A stretch of DNA of 64,000 bases from Streptomyces sp. PT12 (lineage in GTDB: Bacteria; Actinomycetota; Actinomycetes; Streptomycetales; Streptomycetaceae), in NCBI RefSeq assembly GCF_003311645.1, contig NZ_QEST01000069.1, positions 1-64,000 of the forward strand, read 5' to 3'. Position 1 is the stretch's first letter, and each line of letters begins with the position of its first letter. Shown here one piece after another: positions 24,077 through 32,700 of the stretch. The notes below the pieces were generated by a model, which worked only from the letters and a program-made list of their open reading frames with translations, searched no databases and was not told the DNA's origin. The translations under genes were made by a program, and so were the position numbers.

Positions 24077-27000
24077 TTACGGGGCCGGGGTCGTGACCGT
24101 GAAGGGGACTCCGTCGCCCAGGTGCAGGATCGCGCGGCCTGGGGTGGGCTGCTCGACCGCCGCGCTGCGCGGCAGCTTCACGCCCACCAGCTCGCCCACG
24201 CGGTGGCTCGACGGGGACAGGAGCACGCCGCGGCGCGCCTTCTTCGCGTCGACCTGCCAGCCCGAGAAGCCCGTGCACAGGTCCGCCTCGTCGCCGCCGA
24301 GCACCATGTACTGGCCCAGCTCGGCGCCCTTCGTCACGATGTTCTTCAGCTCGTCGCCGCCGTCGCAGCGCCGCAGGTCCTCGCCGTCGTCGATCACGAA
24401 CACGATGGGGTTCTCGAGCGACGCGTCGCTCATCGACTCGCGCACCTGGTCCTCGGACAGGTCGTCGCCGGTGAAGACGTTGATCACGCCGGGCTGGCCC
24501 GCCAGGTCGCGCAGCGGCGAGGGGCGCGGGGCCGCGATCACGATGCGGACGCCCTGGGCCAGGTAGGACTTGGCCAGCATCGTCAGCACCGTGGAACGGC
24601 CCGACTTCGCGGGGCCGCCCACGATGAACACCGGGGCGCCCTTGGCCAGGTCGGGCCCGTAGCCCATCAGCTCGTCGCCGCCGACGCCGATCAGGCCCCA
24701 CAGGCGGGACTCGGACGCCTCCGGGTCGCGCATCTCCCACGCGTCCGCGAACGTCAGGCGGCTGGGCAGCACATCCACGCGGAACGGCCGCTTCGCGCGC
24801 GGCACCGCCGCGTCCCGCTGCGTCGCCCAGTCGCCGATCGCCCCGAGGGCCGCGGCCTGCGCCTGGCCGGACAGCTCCTCGGCGAGCACCGCGATCTGGA
24901 TCTCGGTGAGCACCTGGTTCCGGTACATGCGCCCGTCGGGGATCTCCTCGGGGACCTTCCGCGCGGGCATGCCGATGTGCGAGTAGTCGGCGCGGTCGGA
25001 GAGCCGCAGCGTGTAACGCTCCTCGGTGAGCGCGGCGATGCGGCCCGAGAGCACCGAGCGGTCGCCCGTGATCACCAGGTGGATGCCGACGCTCGCGCCC
25101 TCGCGGAGGATGACATAGATCTCGTCGGTCAGCGCGCCGTGGTCGATCTCGCCGAGGGTGGAGACCCAGCCCTCCCAGCGGTCGATCATCACCACGATGT
25201 GCGGCAGCCGGTCCTCGGGGTTCGCCGCGGCGGCGCGCTGCTCGCCGATGTCGGCCAGCGCGTCGTTGCCCAGCACCTCCTGGCGCCGGTCCAGCTCCGC
25301 GCGCAGGCGGCGGATCAGGCGGCGGACGCGCTCGGTCTGGTTCCGGTTGACGACCGCGCCGCAGTTGGGGAGCTTGGTCAACGCGTTGAGCGCGCCGTTG
25401 CCGCAGTCCACGCCGTAGATGTGGACATCGGCCGCGGAGTGGATCCAGGAGAGCGAGCCCGCGATCGTGCGCAGCAGCTGGGAGCGGCCGCTGCGCGCGG
25501 TGCCCGCGACGATCATGTGGCTGAACGACTTGAAGTCCACCGCGACCGAGCGCCTCGCCTGCTGCACCGGCAGGTCCTCGACGCCATAGGGGGCGGCGGG
25601 CAACGCGCCGAGCGGGACCGGGTGTTCGAGGTCGCGCAGCAGCACCTGCTCGGGCAGCGCGGGCAGCCACGGGCTGTGCTGCTTGGCGAAGCCGAGCTGC
25701 CGGTCCGCCTCGATGATGGAGTCCACCAGCACCTTGAGGTCGGTGATCTCCTCCTCCTCGGACTTCTGCCCCGGGGGCCGCTTGAGCTTGCCCCTGCCCA
25801 GGTCGTTCCACTCCAGGACGCCCGTCCACGGCCTGGCGACGGCCGGGTCGACGGCGCCCGGCCTGCGGCCGCCGACGCGGCCCGACTGGAACGGCACGAG
25901 CGAGGAGTGCCCGAGCCTGACGAACGCGCGGCCCGGCGTCGACTTGGCGATGAAGCCCGCGTCGGGCGCGTTGATGACGTCGGACGACTCGCTGGCGTCG
26001 GTGACGCGCAGCGCGATGCGGAGGTTGGTGTTGGCGCGGATCTCGGGCGAGACGACGCCGCTGGGGCGCTGGGTGGCGAGCAGCAGGTGGATGCCGAGGG
26101 AGCGGCCCCGCTGCGCGATGTTGACCAGGCCCTTCACGAAGTCGGGCAGCTCGCGCACCATCGAGGCGAACTCGTCGATGACGATGAGGAGTCGGGGCAT
26201 CGGCGTCAGGCGACCTGGATTGCGCCTGATGAGGTCCTGGTAGTCCTCGATGTCCTTGGCGCCGACCTCGGCGAGGATGTGCTCACGGCGGGTCAGCTCG
26301 GCGCCGAGCGACTGGAGGGCCCGCTCCACCAGGTGGTTGTCGAGGTCCGTCACCATGCCGACGGTGTGCGGGAGTTGGACGCAGTCCTTGAACGCCGAGC
26401 CGCCCTTGTAGTCGACGAGGACGAACGTCATGTTCTCCGGGGTGTTGGCCACCGCGAGCGACGCGACGATCGTCTGGAGCAGCTCCGACTTGCCGGACCC
26501 CGTCGTGCCCGCGATCAGGCCGTGCGGGCCGTCGCGGCGCATGTCGATGGCGAAGGCGCCGTCGTAGGACTCGCCGATGACGGCCTCGGTGGACTGGCCG
26601 CCAAGCCGCCAGCGGGCGGCGATCGCCCCCGCGGTCGGCGGCTCCATCTCGATCACGTCGAGCAGGCGGCTGGCCGATGGCAGCGCCGCGTCCTCGGACT
26701 CGCCGCTGATGTCGCGGATCGGGGAGAGCGCGCGGGACAGCAGCTCGCACCACTCGGGCCTGACCCAGTCGGGGCGCACGCCCCTGATGCGCCACGCGCC
26801 GGTCTGCTCCACGCGCAGCCGGTCGGCGGCCAGCGTGGGCGCGGCGCCCGCCACGGCGCCTGGCGCCGCGCCGCCCGGCACGGCGAGGAAGGTGTGGAAG
26901 CCGGTGGCGTACCCGGGGTTGCGCGCGGGGCCGCCGTGCGCGGGGCGGTCGGGGTTGGGCTCGGCGATGACGACGGCCTGGCACTCGCCCGGCAGGAAGC

Positions 27001-28609
27001 GCTCCTCGTCGTCGAGGCACAGGGCGTGGATGGAGGACGCGGGGCCCTCGCGCAGCAGGCGGATGACGCCGGGCAGCGAACGCATCCGGCGCGAGCCGTC
27101 GAAGATGACGACGATGTCGGGGTCCTTGAACGTGGCGTTCTGCGCCCTGGCCTCCTTGGCCGCCTTCTGCCGCGCGTCGAGCGTCGCGGTCAGCTCGGCG
27201 ACGCGGGCGCCGATGGTCTCGGCGTCGGTGCCGACGAGCGCGTTGACCTCGTGCTCGGGCCCCGGGGTGGTGTGCGGCAGCCAGCGCATCCAGTCCCAGC
27301 TGTACTGGCCAGAGCCGTCGGTCAGCAGAAAGAACTGCACGTCGACCGGGCTGTGCAGCACCGAGATCTGGCTGACGCTCCAGCGCGCGAGCGCCCTCGC
27401 GGTGTCGCCCGGGCCAGCGAAGCCGATGACGCCGAGGGTACGCAGGGGCAGCGTCACGGGGGCGTCGGCGATCTTCCAGAAGACCTGCCGCTTGTGCTCG
27501 TCCTGCTGGGGGTCGGTGAGGACGACCTCGGAGTCGAGCTGCACGGTGCCCACGCGGATCAGCAGGTGGTCCTCGTCGGTGCGGCGGCGCTCCCACAGGC
27601 GGGTGCGGGGGCCCGTGGCCTGGTTGAGCACGGTGGCCGGGTCGGGGGCGGCGTGGCGGCGGGCGAACCGCTCGGCGATCAGCGCGTCGCGCGCGTCCTT
27701 CTCGATGCGGGCCTTGCGCTCGTTGTACTCCTCGACCCGCTTGGCGTGCGAGACGCGCCCGCGCTTCTTGTCCATGAAGTAGTTGGACAGCAGCATGAGC
27801 GGGCTCATAAACGCCATCATCAGGAAGATCCAGCGGCCCGTGATGCTGGCCATCGCGACCGCGCCGACCACCGGGAGGATGGCCATCAGCCAGGGGATCG
27901 GGCGGCGTTCGCGGTCGCCCGGTGGCTTGGGGAGGATGAACTTGGTCTGCCGCTCGGGCGGCAGGAGCCGCGGCGGCCTGTTGTAGTCGAGGCCCGCGCC
28001 GTCCTCGGACACCTTGAGCGCGGCGTCCGGGGGGAAGTAGGGGGTCAGCTCGAACAGCGAGTCGCCGACGGCCAGTTGCTTGCCGAGCTTCCAGTCGGAA
28101 CGGTCGCCCTCGGTGTGGCTGAAGGGCTCGCCGTCGATCGTCGGCTGGGACTCGCTGTAGACGGTCACCTTGCAGGTGCCGTCGGCGGCGACGCGCAGCG
28201 TCATCGCGCGCTCGGGCAGCGTGGGGTCGTCCACGCGGATGTGGACCTGCTGCCCGTTGCCTATCTCGACCTTGCCGACGCCGAGCCGGTGCACGGCGCC
28301 CGCGCCCGGGCCGCCGACCACGCGGAACTCGATGACGCCGCTCGGCTCGCCTGGCCAGCAGCCGCTGGGGTTGTGCAGGCTCACGACGGCGCCCTCGCGC
28401 AGCGGCGACTGGGCGAGGGTGAGCGAGGGATCGAGGTACTCGCCGCTCACGAACAGGTGGGCCGAGGGCCCCTGGTCCCCGTACCCGCCGCCGACGGAGC
28501 GGACGAACTCAGGGGCGAGGTCGCCGACCTGCGTCTCGGGGGCGGCATCGACCACGGTGTCGGCCCGGTGCCCCCCGACCGGGTCGACGACTGTGAGGGT
28601 CAGGCGCAC
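24077..28609 (-). CDS. Type VII secretion FtsK/SpoIIIE ATPase (EssC/EccC type) with N-terminal FHA-like domain
   Basis: A 1510-residue secretion motor. Residues 1-190 are beta-rich (RLTLTVVDPVGG at the start, then FRVVGGPGAGAVHRLGVGKVEIGN), like the FHA domains of EssC proteins. Two membrane helices lie at ~239-257 and 259-278. Three FtsK-like ATPase domains follow: D1 with Walker A GTTGSGKS near 700 and Walker B LLIVIDEF; D2 with AGTARSGRSQL near 1040; D3 with GGPAKSGRSTV near 1331. D2 and D3 carry Arg where Lys is canonical, so probably only D1 is fully active. The GTG at 28609 has GGGAGGAAGAGC upstream. It is divergent from a WXG100-family gene. Confidence 0.9.
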   Translation of the reverse strand: MRLTLTVVDPVGGHRADTVVDAAPETQVGDLAPEFVRSVGGGYGDQGPSAHLFVSGEYLDPSLTLAQSPLREGAVVSLHNPSGCWPGEPSGVIEFRVVGGPGAGAVHRLGVGKVEIGNGQQVHIRVDDPTLPERAMTLRVAADGTCKVTVYSESQPTIDGEPFSHTEGDRSDWKLGKQLAVGDSLFELTPYFPPDAALKVSEDGAGLDYNRPPRLLPPERQTKFILPKPPGDRERRPIPWLMAILPVVGAVAMASITGRWIFLMMAFMSPLMLLSNYFMDKKRGRVSHAKRVEEYNERKARIEKDARDALIAERFARRHAAPDPATVLNQATGPRTRLWERRRTDEDHLLIRVGTVQLDSEVVLTDPQQDEHKRQVFWKIADAPVTLPLRTLGVIGFAGPGDTARALARWSVSQISVLHSPVDVQFFLLTDGSGQYSWDWMRWLPHTTPGPEHEVNALVGTDAETIGARVAELTATLDARQKAAKEARAQNATFKDPDIVVIFDGSRRMRSLPGVIRLLREGPASSIHALCLDDEERFLPGECQAVVIAEPNPDRPAHGGPARNPGYATGFHTFLAVPGGAAPGAVAGAAPTLAADRLRVEQTGAWRIRGVRPDWVRPEWCELLSRALSPIRDISGESEDAALPSASRLLDVIEMEPPTAGAIAARWRLGGQSTEAVIGESYDGAFAIDMRRDGPHGLIAGTTGSGKSELLQTIVASLAVANTPENMTFVLVDYKGGSAFKDCVQLPHTVGMVTDLDNHLVERALQSLGAELTRREHILAEVGAKDIEDYQDLIRRNPGRLTPMPRLLIVIDEFASMVRELPDFVKGLVNIAQRGRSLGIHLLLATQRPSGVVSPEIRANTNLRIALRVTDASESSDVINAPDAGFIAKSTPGRAFVRLGHSSLVPFQSGRVGGRRPGAVDPAVARPWTGVLEWNDLGRGKLKRPPGQKSEEEEITDLKVLVDSIIEADRQLGFAKQHSPWLPALPEQVLLRDLEHPVPLGALPAAPYGVEDLPVQQARRSVAVDFKSFSHMIVAGTARSGRSQLLRTIAGSLSWIHSAADVHIYGVDCGNGALNALTKLPNCGAVVNRNQTERVRRLIRRLRAELDRRQEVLGNDALADIGEQRAAAANPEDRLPHIVVMIDRWEGWVSTLGEIDHGALTDEIYVILREGASVGIHLVITGDRSVLSGRIAALTEERYTLRLSDRADYSHIGMPARKVPEEIPDGRMYRNQVLTEIQIAVLAEELSGQAQAAALGAIGDWATQRDAAVPRAKRPFRVDVLPSRLTFADAWEMRDPEASESRLWGLIGVGGDELMGYGPDLAKGAPVFIVGGPAKSGRSTVLTMLAKSYLAQGVRIVIAAPRPSPLRDLAGQPGVINVFTGDDLSEDQVRESMSDASLENPIVFVIDDGEDLRRCDGGDELKNIVTKGAELGQYMVLGGDEADLCTGFSGWQVDAKKARRGVLLSPSSHRVGELVGVKLPRSAAVEQPTPGRAILHLGDGVPFTVTTPAP

Positions 28610-28912
28610 GCTCTTCCTCCCGTTGTGACACAGCAACGTGCTTCGCTGGACATGACCATAATCGCATCTTGCGTGTGCGTGACAACGGGTGTGGGAGAAG
28701 GTGCAACCGCACATCGGAGCCCAGCGTCCTAGGTGTCGCCAAGGCGCTCGGGACGGGTGCTTCACGCCCTCTTGACCTGGGGTACCGTCCCGTGCATTCG
28801 TGGACGTAGGCTGACTGCCTGTGGCGCCGCCACACGCGGGACCCCGGCGCCCACACCGGCCGGACACCAGCGGGGGGATGACCCTCCGCCCTACCTGAGG
28901 AGGGGAATCGTC
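28610..28912. promoter_or_regulatory. Divergent intergenic region between EssC-type ATPase and WXG100 gene
   Basis: This 303-nt gap must hold two divergent promoters. A TTGACC at 28772-28777 could be a -35 box for the rightward gene, but I see no good -10 at the right distance. The rightward gene has a strong ribosome binding site, GAGGAGGGG, at about 28897-28905. The leftward ATPase has GGGAGGAAGAGC next to its GTG. No open reading frame or RNA gene is convincing here. Confidence 0.4.
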
Positions 28913-29212
28913 ATGGCGGATATCGACGTCACATATGACGACATGCGGGAGGCGGGCGATCGGCTCATCTCCGAGTACGAGCTGATGGACCAGAAGCTCG
29001 ACGAGCTTCAGTCGTACATCGATGGCCTGCTGGCAGCCGGTTACACGACCTCGCGTTCCTCCGGCGCCTTCGACGAGTCCTACCGGGAGTTCACCCAGGG
29101 CGCCAAGAAGGTCCTCGAGGGCCTCCAGGGCATGGGCAACTTCCTGAAGACCGCCGCCCAGGCCATGGAGGACACCGACACGGGTCTGGAGAGCTCCATC
29201 CGGGGCGGCTGA
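28913..29212 (+). CDS. WXG100-family protein (EsxA-like), non-canonical turn
   Basis: A 99-residue helical hairpin protein of the type VII secretion substrate size. Helix 1 is MREAGDRLISEYELMDQKLDELQSYIDGLLAA; the turn reads AGYTTSRSSGAFDESYREF; helix 2 continues GAKKVLEGLQGMGNFLKTAAQAMED. The WXG tripeptide is absent and replaced by Y-T-T-S, although the following conserved Phe and small residues are kept. It has a strong ribosome binding site. The divergent ATPase gene next door supports a secretion link. There is no second Esx gene beside it, so it may form a homodimer or pair with a distant partner. Confidence 0.85.
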   Translation: MADIDVTYDDMREAGDRLISEYELMDQKLDELQSYIDGLLAAGYTTSRSSGAFDESYREFTQGAKKVLEGLQGMGNFLKTAAQAMEDTDTGLESSIRGG

Positions 29213-29230
29213 CCCCCCGCATCCGCCGCG

Positions 29231-29272
29231 GGGCGGTGCCAGGGCGCGATCCGCGCGCCGGGCGCCGCCCTT
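29231..29272 (+). terminator. Likely terminator after the WXG100 gene
   Basis: GGGCGGTGCC at 29231-29240 can pair with GGCGCCGCCC at 29261-29270 (one G-T pair), with an inner GGCGCG/CGCGCC stem, and TTT follows. It begins 19 nt after the WXG100 stop codon. A long stem with a short T run fits an intrinsic terminator of the streptomycete kind. Confidence 0.6.
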
Positions 29273-29470
29273 TCGGCTGTTCAAGGGCGTTTCCTCAAGG
29301 GCCTTTTCGGCCGCATCGCATACGGCCGCCTCGGAATCGGCAGCCTCGGAGTCGGCCGCCTCGCGGCGGAAGGGGCCGTTCGCACGTGAGAATCCGGGGC
29401 GAATGCCGTGCCGATGGGGCGCATCGTGTGCGGCCCCCGTGGCAGCCAGGGACCGAGAGAGGATGGAGCC

Positions 29471-30004
29471 ATGGCCACTCCCCTGCACGCGCTGCGCCGC
29501 ACCCGCGCCCGAGGACTCACCGAGGGCGCGCGGCGACGTGGCGCGCCGGGCGCGCAGGACCGGCGCGTCGCGGTGATCGGGCTCGGCGGACGCGGCGGGG
29601 CTCTGGCCGACGAGCTGACGCGGCGGGGCCTGGATGTGCTCGGCGTCGACGCCGACGAGCAGGCCGTTTCCGCCCGACGGGCCACGCTCGCGCGCGTGGC
29701 CGTGGCCGACGTCACCGACCCGGGGGAGCGCGAACGGCTCGGGCTCGCGGGGCACGGCGCGCTCCCCGGCGCGTTCCCCCGCACCTTCCCCCGCGCCGTC
29801 GTCGCCCTAGGCGCGGGCGGGCTCGCGGGGCTCGTGGTCGCCTCCGAGCTGGTGGAGGGAGGCATTCCGGATGTGTGGGTGCACGCCCCAGGCGCGCACC
29901 GCGCGACGCTGGCGCGCCGCCTGGGCGCCCGCCCGGTGGACGCCTCCGACGCGACCGCGCTGGGCGATGTGATCACCGCGACGCTCGGCGTCAACGACGC
30001 GTAA
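29471..30004 (+). CDS. TrkA-N (RCK-like) NAD-binding protein
   Basis: A 177-residue protein with a Rossmann core: VAVIGLGGRGGALADELTRRGLDVLGVDADEQAVSARRATLARVAVADVTD, the GxGxxG pattern of TrkA/KtrA-type K+ uptake regulators. There is no TrkA-C domain after it and no TrkH/KtrB channel gene nearby. The ATG at 29471 has GGATGGAG upstream. It lies 152 nt before nhaA on the same strand, so a nucleotide-sensing role for ion transport is possible but inferred. Confidence 0.72.
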   Translation: MATPLHALRRTRARGLTEGARRRGAPGAQDRRVAVIGLGGRGGALADELTRRGLDVLGVDADEQAVSARRATLARVAVADVTDPGERERLGLAGHGALPGAFPRTFPRAVVALGAGGLAGLVVASELVEGGIPDVWVHAPGAHRATLARRLGARPVDASDATALGDVITATLGVNDA

Positions 30005-30156
30005 AGAATCCCCGGGGTACGGTGTCAGGACCGGCGCGGGCCGCTCGCCCCGACCAGCAGGACGGGACAGGGCAGGGGTCCGCCGCCGTGGTGTGCCGGG
30101 AAGTCTGGTCGGCGATGTGACGCGACCTGCCCATACCCGCTGAAAGGCCCGCCACC

Positions 30157-31512
30157 ATGACTTCCCAGGACTCCCTGTCGTTCCCGCGCCCGCCGGGCGA
30201 CCCGAAGGCCGATGAGGAGCGCAACCGCAGAACGGTCGCCGAGTTCCTTCGCCTTGAGGTCTCGGGCGGGCTGCTCCTGCTGATCGCCGCCGCCGTCGCC
30301 CTCGTTCTGGCGAACTCGCCGCTCGACGACACCTACGCCGACGTCCGCGACCACCACCTGGCGATCCCTGCGCTCGGGCTCGACCTCTCCGTGGGCCACT
30401 GGGCCTCGGACGGGCTGCTCGCCGTCTTCTTCTTCGTCGCGGGGATCGAGCTCAAACGCGAGCTGGTCGCCGGGGAGCTGCGCCGCTTCGACACGGCCGT
30501 GCTGCCCGTGGTCGCCGCGATCGGCGGCATGGCCGTGCCCGCGCTCATCTATGTCGCGGTCAACGGCGTGGGCGGGGGCGACCAGGGCGGCTGGGCCGTG
30601 CCGATGGCCACCGACATCGCGTTCGCGCTCGGCGTCCTCGCGGTGGTGGGCCGCCATCTGCCGTCCGCGCTGCGGGTGTTCCTGCTGACCCTCGCCGTGG
30701 TGGACGACCTCATCGCGATCATCGTCATCGCCATCTTCTTCACCGCGGGCCTCGACCTGTGGGCGCTGGCCGGGGCCGTCGCCGGGCTCGTCCTCTTCCA
30801 TCTGCTGCACCACAGGGGCATCCGCGGCTGGCACGGCGCCTGGTACGTGTATGTGCCGCTCGCGCTCGCCATCTGGGTGCTGATGGCCAACAGCGGCATC
30901 CACGCCACCATCGCGGGGGTGGCCATGGGCATGCTGCTGCGCAGCGTGCCTGGCCCGCTGGAGAAGGAGTCCCCCGCCGAACGCGTCGGGCACCTGGTCC
31001 ACCCCTACTCCGCTGGCATCGCGGTGCCGCTGTTCGCGCTCTTCGCGGCGGGCGTGCCCGTCTCGGGCGACACGCTGTCCTCGCTCGTGAGCGAGCCCGA
31101 GCCGCTGGGCGCCGCGCTCGGGCTGCTGCTCGGCAAGGTGATCGGTGTCCTCGGCACCACCTATCTGGTGGCGCGCTTCACCCGCGCCCGGCTGAGCCCG
31201 TCGCTGACCTGGCCCGACGTGTTCGGCGGCGCGCTGCTCGCGGGCATCGGGTTCACGGTGTCGCTGCTGATCACCGAGCTGTCGTTCGCCGACGCCCCGG
31301 TGCTCGAGGAGCAGGTCAAGGCGGCGGTGCTCGCCGGGTCGCTGTGCTCGGCGGCGGCCGCCTCGGTCGTGCTGCTCGCGCGCGGGCGCCGCCACCTGAG
31401 GACCGCGGCGGGCGGCGGGGACGGCGACGGGAACAGCGACGGGGACGGGGACGGGGACGGCGACGGGGACGGCGGCCCCGGAGGTCAGGAGACAAGCGCG
31501 CCCTCGCGGTAG
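30157..31512 (+). CDS. nhaA: Na+/H+ antiporter NhaA
   Basis: A 451-residue multi-pass membrane protein of the NhaA family, exchanging Na+ for H+ across the cytoplasmic membrane. Key family landmarks are HWASDGLLAVFFFVAGIELKREL, MATDIAFALGVLAVVG (ion-site Asp), TLAVVDDLIAIIVIAIFF (the Asp-Asp pair), and GIGFTVSLLITELSF. It is longer than the ~390-residue E. coli protein; the extra tail is a Gly/Asp run (GDGDGNSDGDGDGDGDGDGG), encoded by a repeated GACGGG(G/C) unit. The ribosome binding site TGAAAGG is upstream of the ATG. Its 3' end overlaps a decayed ABC gene on the other strand. Confidence 0.95.
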   Translation: MTSQDSLSFPRPPGDPKADEERNRRTVAEFLRLEVSGGLLLLIAAAVALVLANSPLDDTYADVRDHHLAIPALGLDLSVGHWASDGLLAVFFFVAGIELKRELVAGELRRFDTAVLPVVAAIGGMAVPALIYVAVNGVGGGDQGGWAVPMATDIAFALGVLAVVGRHLPSALRVFLLTLAVVDDLIAIIVIAIFFTAGLDLWALAGAVAGLVLFHLLHHRGIRGWHGAWYVYVPLALAIWVLMANSGIHATIAGVAMGMLLRSVPGPLEKESPAERVGHLVHPYSAGIAVPLFALFAAGVPVSGDTLSSLVSEPEPLGAALGLLLGKVIGVLGTTYLVARFTRARLSPSLTWPDVFGGALLAGIGFTVSLLITELSFADAPVLEEQVKAAVLAGSLCSAAAASVVLLARGRRHLRTAAGGGDGDGNSDGDGDGDGDGDGGPGGQETSAPSR

Positions 31513-31848
31513 GGCAGGACGCGGTCGGGGCGCGGCACCGCCCACGCGGTGGTGCCGGGCGCGTCCTCGGCGTCCTCGGCGTCCTCGGCGACCACGACCT
31601 GCGCGGTCCCCGACTCCCCTTCGAGGGTAACGAGTTGGGCGCTGGCCAGGTTCTCGACGACGGTGACATCGCCGGAGAGCGCGCCCTTGGCGGGCGCGGC
31701 GGCATACGCCAGATACTCGGGCCGCACCCCGTAGACCACCGCGTCGCCCGGGGCGAGCGCCCCGGCGCCGGGGGGGCCAGGCAGCTCGGCAGGGCCGACG
31801 GCGACCCGGCCGCCCGCGCGGGCCTCGCCGTGCAGCGGGTTCGTGATC
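31485..31848 (-). pseudogene. C-terminal remnant of a sugar ABC transporter ATPase (MsmK/UgpC type)
   Basis: In one frame this reads LPITNPLHGEARAGGRVAVGP, then GDAVVYGVRPEYLAYA and GALSGDVTVVENLASAQLVTLEG, ending WAVPRPDRVLPYREGALVS. This order matches the regulatory TOBE-like C-terminus of MsmK/UgpC ATPases (VYGVRPE..., VTVVENLG...). An in-frame TAA at about 31849 closes it upstream, and no Walker or signature motifs lie beyond, so about 250 N-terminal codons are gone. A 9-bp unit repeated three times at 31561-31587 adds an EDAEDAEDA stretch. It is a decayed gene. Confidence 0.75.
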
Positions 31849-31947
31849 GGGAGTTACCCGCCAGAGCCCCCGGCGCGAAGCCCTCCGGCACGCCGGATAT
31901 CGGCGGTGACGGACCACAGCGGTCCCTACGGGACAGGAGAATCCCCG

Positions 31948-32226
31948 ATGAGCGAACTGCTGGTGGACATCGACAGCGCGGCGTTGGCGGACGCGGCCCT
32001 GGCGCTCGGGACGAGGACGGCGAGCGACACGGTCAACGCGGCGCTCCGCGCCGCCGCGCTGCGCCTGCGGCGGGCGAGAGCGCTGGAGCGCCTGGGCGAG
32101 ATGGCGGATCGAGGAGACTTCGACACCTACCTCACCGACGGAACGTCACGCGGCCCCCGGGCCGATCCCGCGGTCGGCCCGGCTGGGGTCAAGGGGTGCG
32201 CCCGAGGTGCAGGATCAGAATGGTGA
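31948..32226 (+). CDS. Orphan VapB-like antitoxin with aberrant C-terminus
   Basis: A 92-residue protein. Residues 1-65 (LLVDIDSAALADAALALGTRT, then SDTVNAALRAAALRLRRARALERLGEMADRGDFD) match VapB-type ribbon-helix-helix antitoxins of actinobacteria. A VapC PIN-domain gene normally follows at once; none is present. Instead the frame continues for 26 residues of non-family sequence (GPRADPAVGPAGV) and ends inside the convergent RelE gene. The toxin and the end of the antitoxin seem to be lost. A CAGGAG ribosome binding site supports the ATG at 31948. Confidence 0.65.
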   Translation: MSELLVDIDSAALADAALALGTRTASDTVNAALRAAALRLRRARALERLGEMADRGDFDTYLTDGTSRGPRADPAVGPAGVKGCARGAGSEW

Positions 32227-32440
32227 CGGTGCTGTCGACGACCTCGTAGAGGACGCGGAACCTGCCGACGCGCATGCGCCTCAATGCCTCCGAGCCATAC
32301 GGGAAGCTCCCCTGGGGTCGCGGATCGTCGGCGAGCGCGTCGACCGAGACGAGGAGTTGGGCCAGCTCGTCCGGATCGGTCTTGAGGAAGCCCGCCGCCG
32401 AATTGAGTGCGGCTTCCTCCCAGATGATCTCGTGGCTCAC
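32189..32440 (-). CDS. RelE/ParE-family toxin
   Basis: An 83-residue toxin of the RelE superfamily. The C-terminal core RRMRVGRFRVLYEVVDSTVTILILHLGR shows the arginines and YEV...ILILHLG strand pattern of ribosome-dependent mRNA interferases. The start overlaps the antitoxin stop by 4 nt, the usual antitoxin-first arrangement. The likely role is translation inhibition under stress when the antitoxin is degraded. The gene looks intact, unlike the neighbouring VapB remnant, whose 3' end it overlaps by 38 nt on the opposite strand. Confidence 0.88.
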   Translation of the reverse strand: MSHEIIWEEAALNSAAGFLKTDPDELAQLLVSVDALADDPRPQGSFPYGSEALRRMRVGRFRVLYEVVDSTVTILILHLGRTP

Positions 32441-32691
32441 CCGGCTTCCAGCCCGAGCCGCCTGCGGACTTCCTCGTGAGGGATGAACACGGCCGTGCCG
32501 TCCGCCACCCGCTGCCGATACTCGGCGACGGCCAAGGCGTCCTCCAGGTCCGCGAGGTCCTGCGCGTTGATCAGTACGGCGGCCGGGTGCCCATGGTCCG
32601 TGATGGTGATGCGCTCGTGAGAGTGAGCGGCGCGCCGCACCAACGTGCCGAACTTCGCACGGGCCTCGGTCATCCCATAGATGTCACTCAT
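32437..32691 (-). CDS. Phd/YefM-family antitoxin
   Basis: An 84-residue antitoxin. The N-terminal DNA-binding fold reads MTEARAKFGTLVRRAAHSHERITITDHGHPAAVLINAQDLADLEDAL, typical of Phd/YefM, and the C-terminal half (AEYRQRVADGTAVFIPHEEVRRRLG) should wrap the RelE toxin. It is translated first and coupled to the toxin. Paired TGTAC motifs 10 bp upstream suggest autoregulation. Confidence 0.9.
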   Translation of the reverse strand: MSDIYGMTEARAKFGTLVRRAAHSHERITITDHGHPAAVLINAQDLADLEDALAVAEYRQRVADGTAVFIPHEEVRRRLGLEAG

Positions 32692-32700
32692 GTCGAGAAC

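Noticed and set aside
24062-28732. A 1,556-codon open frame on the plus strand opposite the EssC-type ATPase gene
   Set aside because: It has no recognisable domain, is rich in His, Arg and Gly, and mirrors the codon bias of the real minus-strand gene; it is a high-G+C antisense shadow.
28772-28800. Sigma-70-type promoter for the WXG100 gene from TTGACC
   Set aside because: No acceptable -10 hexamer lies 16-19 nt downstream.
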